A stretch of 6,872 nucleotides of DNA from Solirubrobacterales bacterium (lineage in GTDB: Bacteria > Actinomycetota > Thermoleophilia > Solirubrobacterales > 70-9): NCBI GenBank assembly GCA_013694825.1, contig JACDBR010000166.1, forward strand, positions 1-6,872, read 5' to 3'. A model generated the notes under the pieces. It was given only the letters and a program-made list of their open reading frames with translations, was not told the DNA's origin and did no database searches. The translations under genes were made by a program, and so were the position numbers. The stretch's first letter is position 1, and each line of letters begins with the position of its first letter. This document shows positions 4,995 through 6,872 of the stretch, in pieces.

Positions 4995-5987
4995 ATGGAC
5001 CGGCGGCTACTCGAGGAGACGCTGGCCGAGCGCCACGAACCCGCCTACCGCGCCTCGCAGGCCTGGGAATGGGCGGCGCGCGGAGCGAGCGGCTACGGCG
5101 AGATGACGAACCTGCCGCAACCGCTTCGCGAGCAGCTGGCGGAGCGAGTTCCCTTCTCCACGCTCGAGCTCGAGCACGAGGTCGAGAGCTCGGACGGCAC
5201 CGTCAAGGCGTTGTTTGCGACCCTCGACGGTCGGCCGATCGAGGCGGTCCTGATGCGCTACGGCGACGGCAGGCGCTCGATCTGCCTGTCCTCGCAGTCG
5301 GGATGCCCGCTCACGTGCAGCTTCTGCGCGACCGGCTCGATGCGCTTTGGCCGCAACCTGAGCGCCGACGAGATCCTCGACCAAGCGCTTCACATGCGCC
5401 GGATCGAGCCGCTCGATCACTGCGTCTTCATGGGCATGGGCGAGCCGATGATGAATCTCGACGCCGTGCTCGAGGCAGCCACGAGGCTGCCCGACCTCGG
5501 GATCTCGAATCGCCACACCGCGATCTCGACGGTCGGCTGGGTGCCGGGAATCGAGCGCTTGGCCGAGAGCGAGCCGCCGATTCGCCTGGCGCTCTCCCTT
5601 CACGCTCCCACCGACGAGCTGCGCTCGCGGATCATGCCGGTCAACGAGCGTTACCCGATCACCGAGGTGCTCGCCGCCTGCCGGCGACACCACGCGCGCC
5701 ATGGGCGCATGGTGTTCGTCGAGTACGTGATGCTCGCCGGCGTCAACGACGGCGGCGAGCAGGCACGTGACCTGGCCCGGCTGCTCGACCCCTCGATCTA
5801 CAAGCTCAACCTCATCCCCTACAACCCGACCGGCTCGGCCTACGAGGGCTCGTCGCGAAACGCGATCGAGTCCTTTCGCCTGCGGCTCGCCGACGCCGGG
5901 CTGCGGGCGACGGTGCGGGTCGTCAGGGGGCGCGACATCGACGCCGCCTGTGGCCAGCTCGCGGCCTCCGGCGCCTCGGGACCCTGA
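4995..5987 (+). CDS. rlmN: dual-specificity 23S rRNA/tRNA adenine-C2 methyltransferase RlmN
   Basis: Radical SAM enzyme that puts a methyl group on C2 of A2503 in 23S rRNA and of A37 in some tRNAs, which supports accurate translation. The protein has 330 residues, at the short end for the family. The N-terminal RNA-binding part is at about 1-60 (QAWEWAARGASGYGEMTNLP). The [4Fe-4S] cluster cysteines C104, C108 and C111 (CPLTCSFC) come next, with the family's further conserved C97 just before. The SAM-binding GMGEP is at 147-151. HAPTDELRSRIMPVN (203-217) and LNLIPYNP (271-278) are typical. The methyl-carrying C319 is in RGRDIDAACGQLA. RlmN rather than Cfr is favoured by the overall motif set. 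The ATG at 4995 lies 10 nt after the coiled-coil gene with no good ribosome binding site in the gap (a GGAGG at 4963-4967 is too far), so it likely depends on readthrough from upstream. Confidence 0.96.
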   Translation: MDRRLLEETLAERHEPAYRASQAWEWAARGASGYGEMTNLPQPLREQLAERVPFSTLELEHEVESSDGTVKALFATLDGRPIEAVLMRYGDGRRSICLSSQSGCPLTCSFCATGSMRFGRNLSADEILDQALHMRRIEPLDHCVFMGMGEPMMNLDAVLEAATRLPDLGISNRHTAISTVGWVPGIERLAESEPPIRLALSLHAPTDELRSRIMPVNERYPITEVLAACRRHHARHGRMVFVEYVMLAGVNDGGEQARDLARLLDPSIYKLNLIPYNPTGSAYEGSSRNAIESFRLRLADAGLRATVRVVRGRDIDAACGQLAASGASGP

Positions 5988-6056
5988 GCCTGAGCCAACC
6001 GATCCGGGCTGCCCGCGCTCGGGATGGTGTCGCTCGCCATTCTCTCCCCTGGCGCA

Positions 6057-6079
6057 GCTTCGCTTACGGCAAGCGCAGC
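6057..6079. terminator. possible terminator hairpin between convergent rlmN and HD-GYP genes
   Basis: GCT-T-CGCTT (6057-6065) and AAGCG-C-AGC (6071-6079) pair with one internal mismatch around an ACGGC loop, giving 8 pairs. It lies in the 102-bp convergent spacer 5988-6089, where I see nothing else. No T-run follows on either strand. Confidence 0.35.
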
Positions 6080-6089
6080 CTCGAGGGCG

Positions 6090-6872
6090 TCAGCGAGCGG
6101 CTGCTTCGCGGGCTGCGCCGCTGAGCGGCCCTGCGTCGAGCTCGGCCAGCAGCGCCCTGACGACTCGCGGGTCGAACTGGCTTCCGGCTCCGCGACGCAG
6201 CTCGGCGATCGTTTCGCCGAGCTCGAGCGCCTCGCTGTAGACGCGGTTGGTCAGCATCGCGTCGCAGGCGTCGGCGGCCGCGAGGATCCGCGACTGCTCG
6301 GGGATCTCGTCGAGCCGGAGGCCGATCGGGTAGCCGCGCCCGTCGGGGCGCTCGTGGTGGCAGAGCACCCAGGATGCGATTTGGACGAGGCCCGCGGCGC
6401 GCAGGATTCGTGAGCCGAGCAGCGGGTGGCGGCGCACGCGGGCGAGCTCGCGCGAGCTGAGCGGACCCGGCTTGGCGAGGATCGAGTCCTCGATCACGAT
6501 CTTGCCGACGTCGTGCAGGCGTCCCGCCAACAGCAGGTCTCCCTGGTCCCGCTCGCCGAAACCGAGCCGCCTGGCGACGGCGACGGCGAGCCTGCCGACC
6601 GACTCGCCGTGCGCGCGCAGGCCCGGGTGGCGGTCCAGCAGCGCCAGCAGACGAGGGGCGGCATGGTGCCCGTCCCCCGGGTTGAGGGAGAGCACGGCGG
6701 CGCCTCCCGCCGCCGCCGCGCCACGCCGAATCACGACCTCCGAATCTCCGGAGATATCCCTGAACTCTGCGATCGGCTTCTCCCGCACGGCGCCAAGCTT
6801 CCCGAGCCGGCCGTCTTTCCCTTGCACGACCGCGGCGCGCACGAGGACGTGCAGGTCGTCGGCGCCCGGCCT
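6090..6872 (-). CDS. HD-GYP domain protein (putative cyclic-di-GMP phosphodiesterase), 5' partial
   Basis: Carries a complete HD-GYP domain, the family that hydrolyses cyclic di-GMP. Numbered from a GTG at 6842, the conserved ligands are H78 (HGESVGRLA), H110-D111 with K114 (LHDVGK), H139 (RRHP), H162-H163 (CHHERPDGRGYP, with GYP at 170-172) and D191 (AAADACDAM). FDPRVV (223-228) closes the domain. The usual DAMTSDRPYR segment is DAMLTNRVYS here, a mild divergence. Residues 1-58 belong to no domain I recognise. The frame has no stop between 6842 and the right edge and the GTG lacks a ribosome binding site, so the gene probably begins outside the window with an extra N-terminal domain. Convergent with rlmN. 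A role in second-messenger signalling is predicted by family, and the signal it senses is unknown. Confidence 0.88.
   Translation of the reverse strand, partial: RPGADDLHVLVRAAVVQGKDGRLGKLGAVREKPIAEFRDISGDSEVVIRRGAAAAGGAAVLSLNPGDGHHAAPRLLALLDRHPGLRAHGESVGRLAVAVARRLGFGERDQGDLLLAGRLHDVGKIVIEDSILAKPGPLSSRELARVRRHPLLGSRILRAAGLVQIASWVLCHHERPDGRGYPIGLRLDEIPEQSRILAAADACDAMLTNRVYSEALELGETIAELRRGAGSQFDPRVVRALLAELDAGPLSGAAREAAAR

Noticed and set aside
5160..5192. CTCGAG/GAGCTC-rich palindromic stretch in rlmN
   Set aside because: Explained by codons for the Leu-Glu run LELEHEVESS. No sign of a separate nucleic-acid role.
6024..6413. Plus-strand open frame opposite the HD-GYP gene
   Set aside because: The minus-strand HD-GYP motifs are unmistakable. 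The plus-strand product has no recognisable features.
1..6872. Search for a defence, mobile or secondary-metabolite system
   Set aside because: No transposase, integrase, toxin, nuclease, CRISPR repeat or biosynthetic core gene is visible. All recognisable proteins are housekeeping, signalling or redox families.

Overview
The window is GC-rich and gene-dense, with short spacers and overlapping stop/start codons. Gene content and protein style (M23 peptidase with GNASGCHLHFE-type motifs, an AAGAGxGSG-type NAD(P)-binding protein, a class III adenylate cyclase, an HD-GYP protein) suggest a high-GC actinobacterium, possibly of the Thermoleophilia/Solirubrobacterales type. That placement is inference from style and not from a marker gene. 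I see no rRNA, tRNA, IS element, CRISPR array or phage gene. This looks like ordinary chromosome.

Layout. 1-744 (+): C-terminal part of an M23 cell-wall peptidase that runs in from the left edge. 810-3139 (+): a compact run of a one-helix membrane protein, a DHRS12-like short-chain dehydrogenase, an SRPBCC ligand-binding protein and an NAD(P)H-binding atypical SDR. The first three are joined by 4-nt and 1-nt overlaps, so they are probably one translationally coupled operon, perhaps acting on a lipid or other hydrophobic substrate near the membrane. 3140-3265: convergent spacer with hairpins. 3266-3463 (-): a cold-shock protein (CSD family). 3464-3698: divergent promoter/leader region. 3699-5987 (+): a class III adenylate cyclase with all key catalytic residues, a coiled-coil protein overlapping it by 4 nt, and rlmN (23S rRNA/tRNA A2503/A37 methyltransferase) 10 nt further on. 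5988-6089: convergent spacer with a hairpin. 6090 to the right edge (-): an HD-GYP phosphodiesterase-like protein whose reading frame is still open at the edge.

The most interesting signal is in the cold-shock gene's 5' leader. Two perfect 8-bp helices can form there, and they compete for the same bases. One buries the whole Shine-Dalgarno sequence and the other leaves most of it free. This is the architecture expected of a temperature-responsive RNA switch. It has not been tested, and folding and comparative analysis would decide it. Otherwise the window holds recognisable families. The least characterised parts are the DHRS12-like/SRPBCC/small membrane protein operon and the adenylate cyclase/coiled-coil pair.
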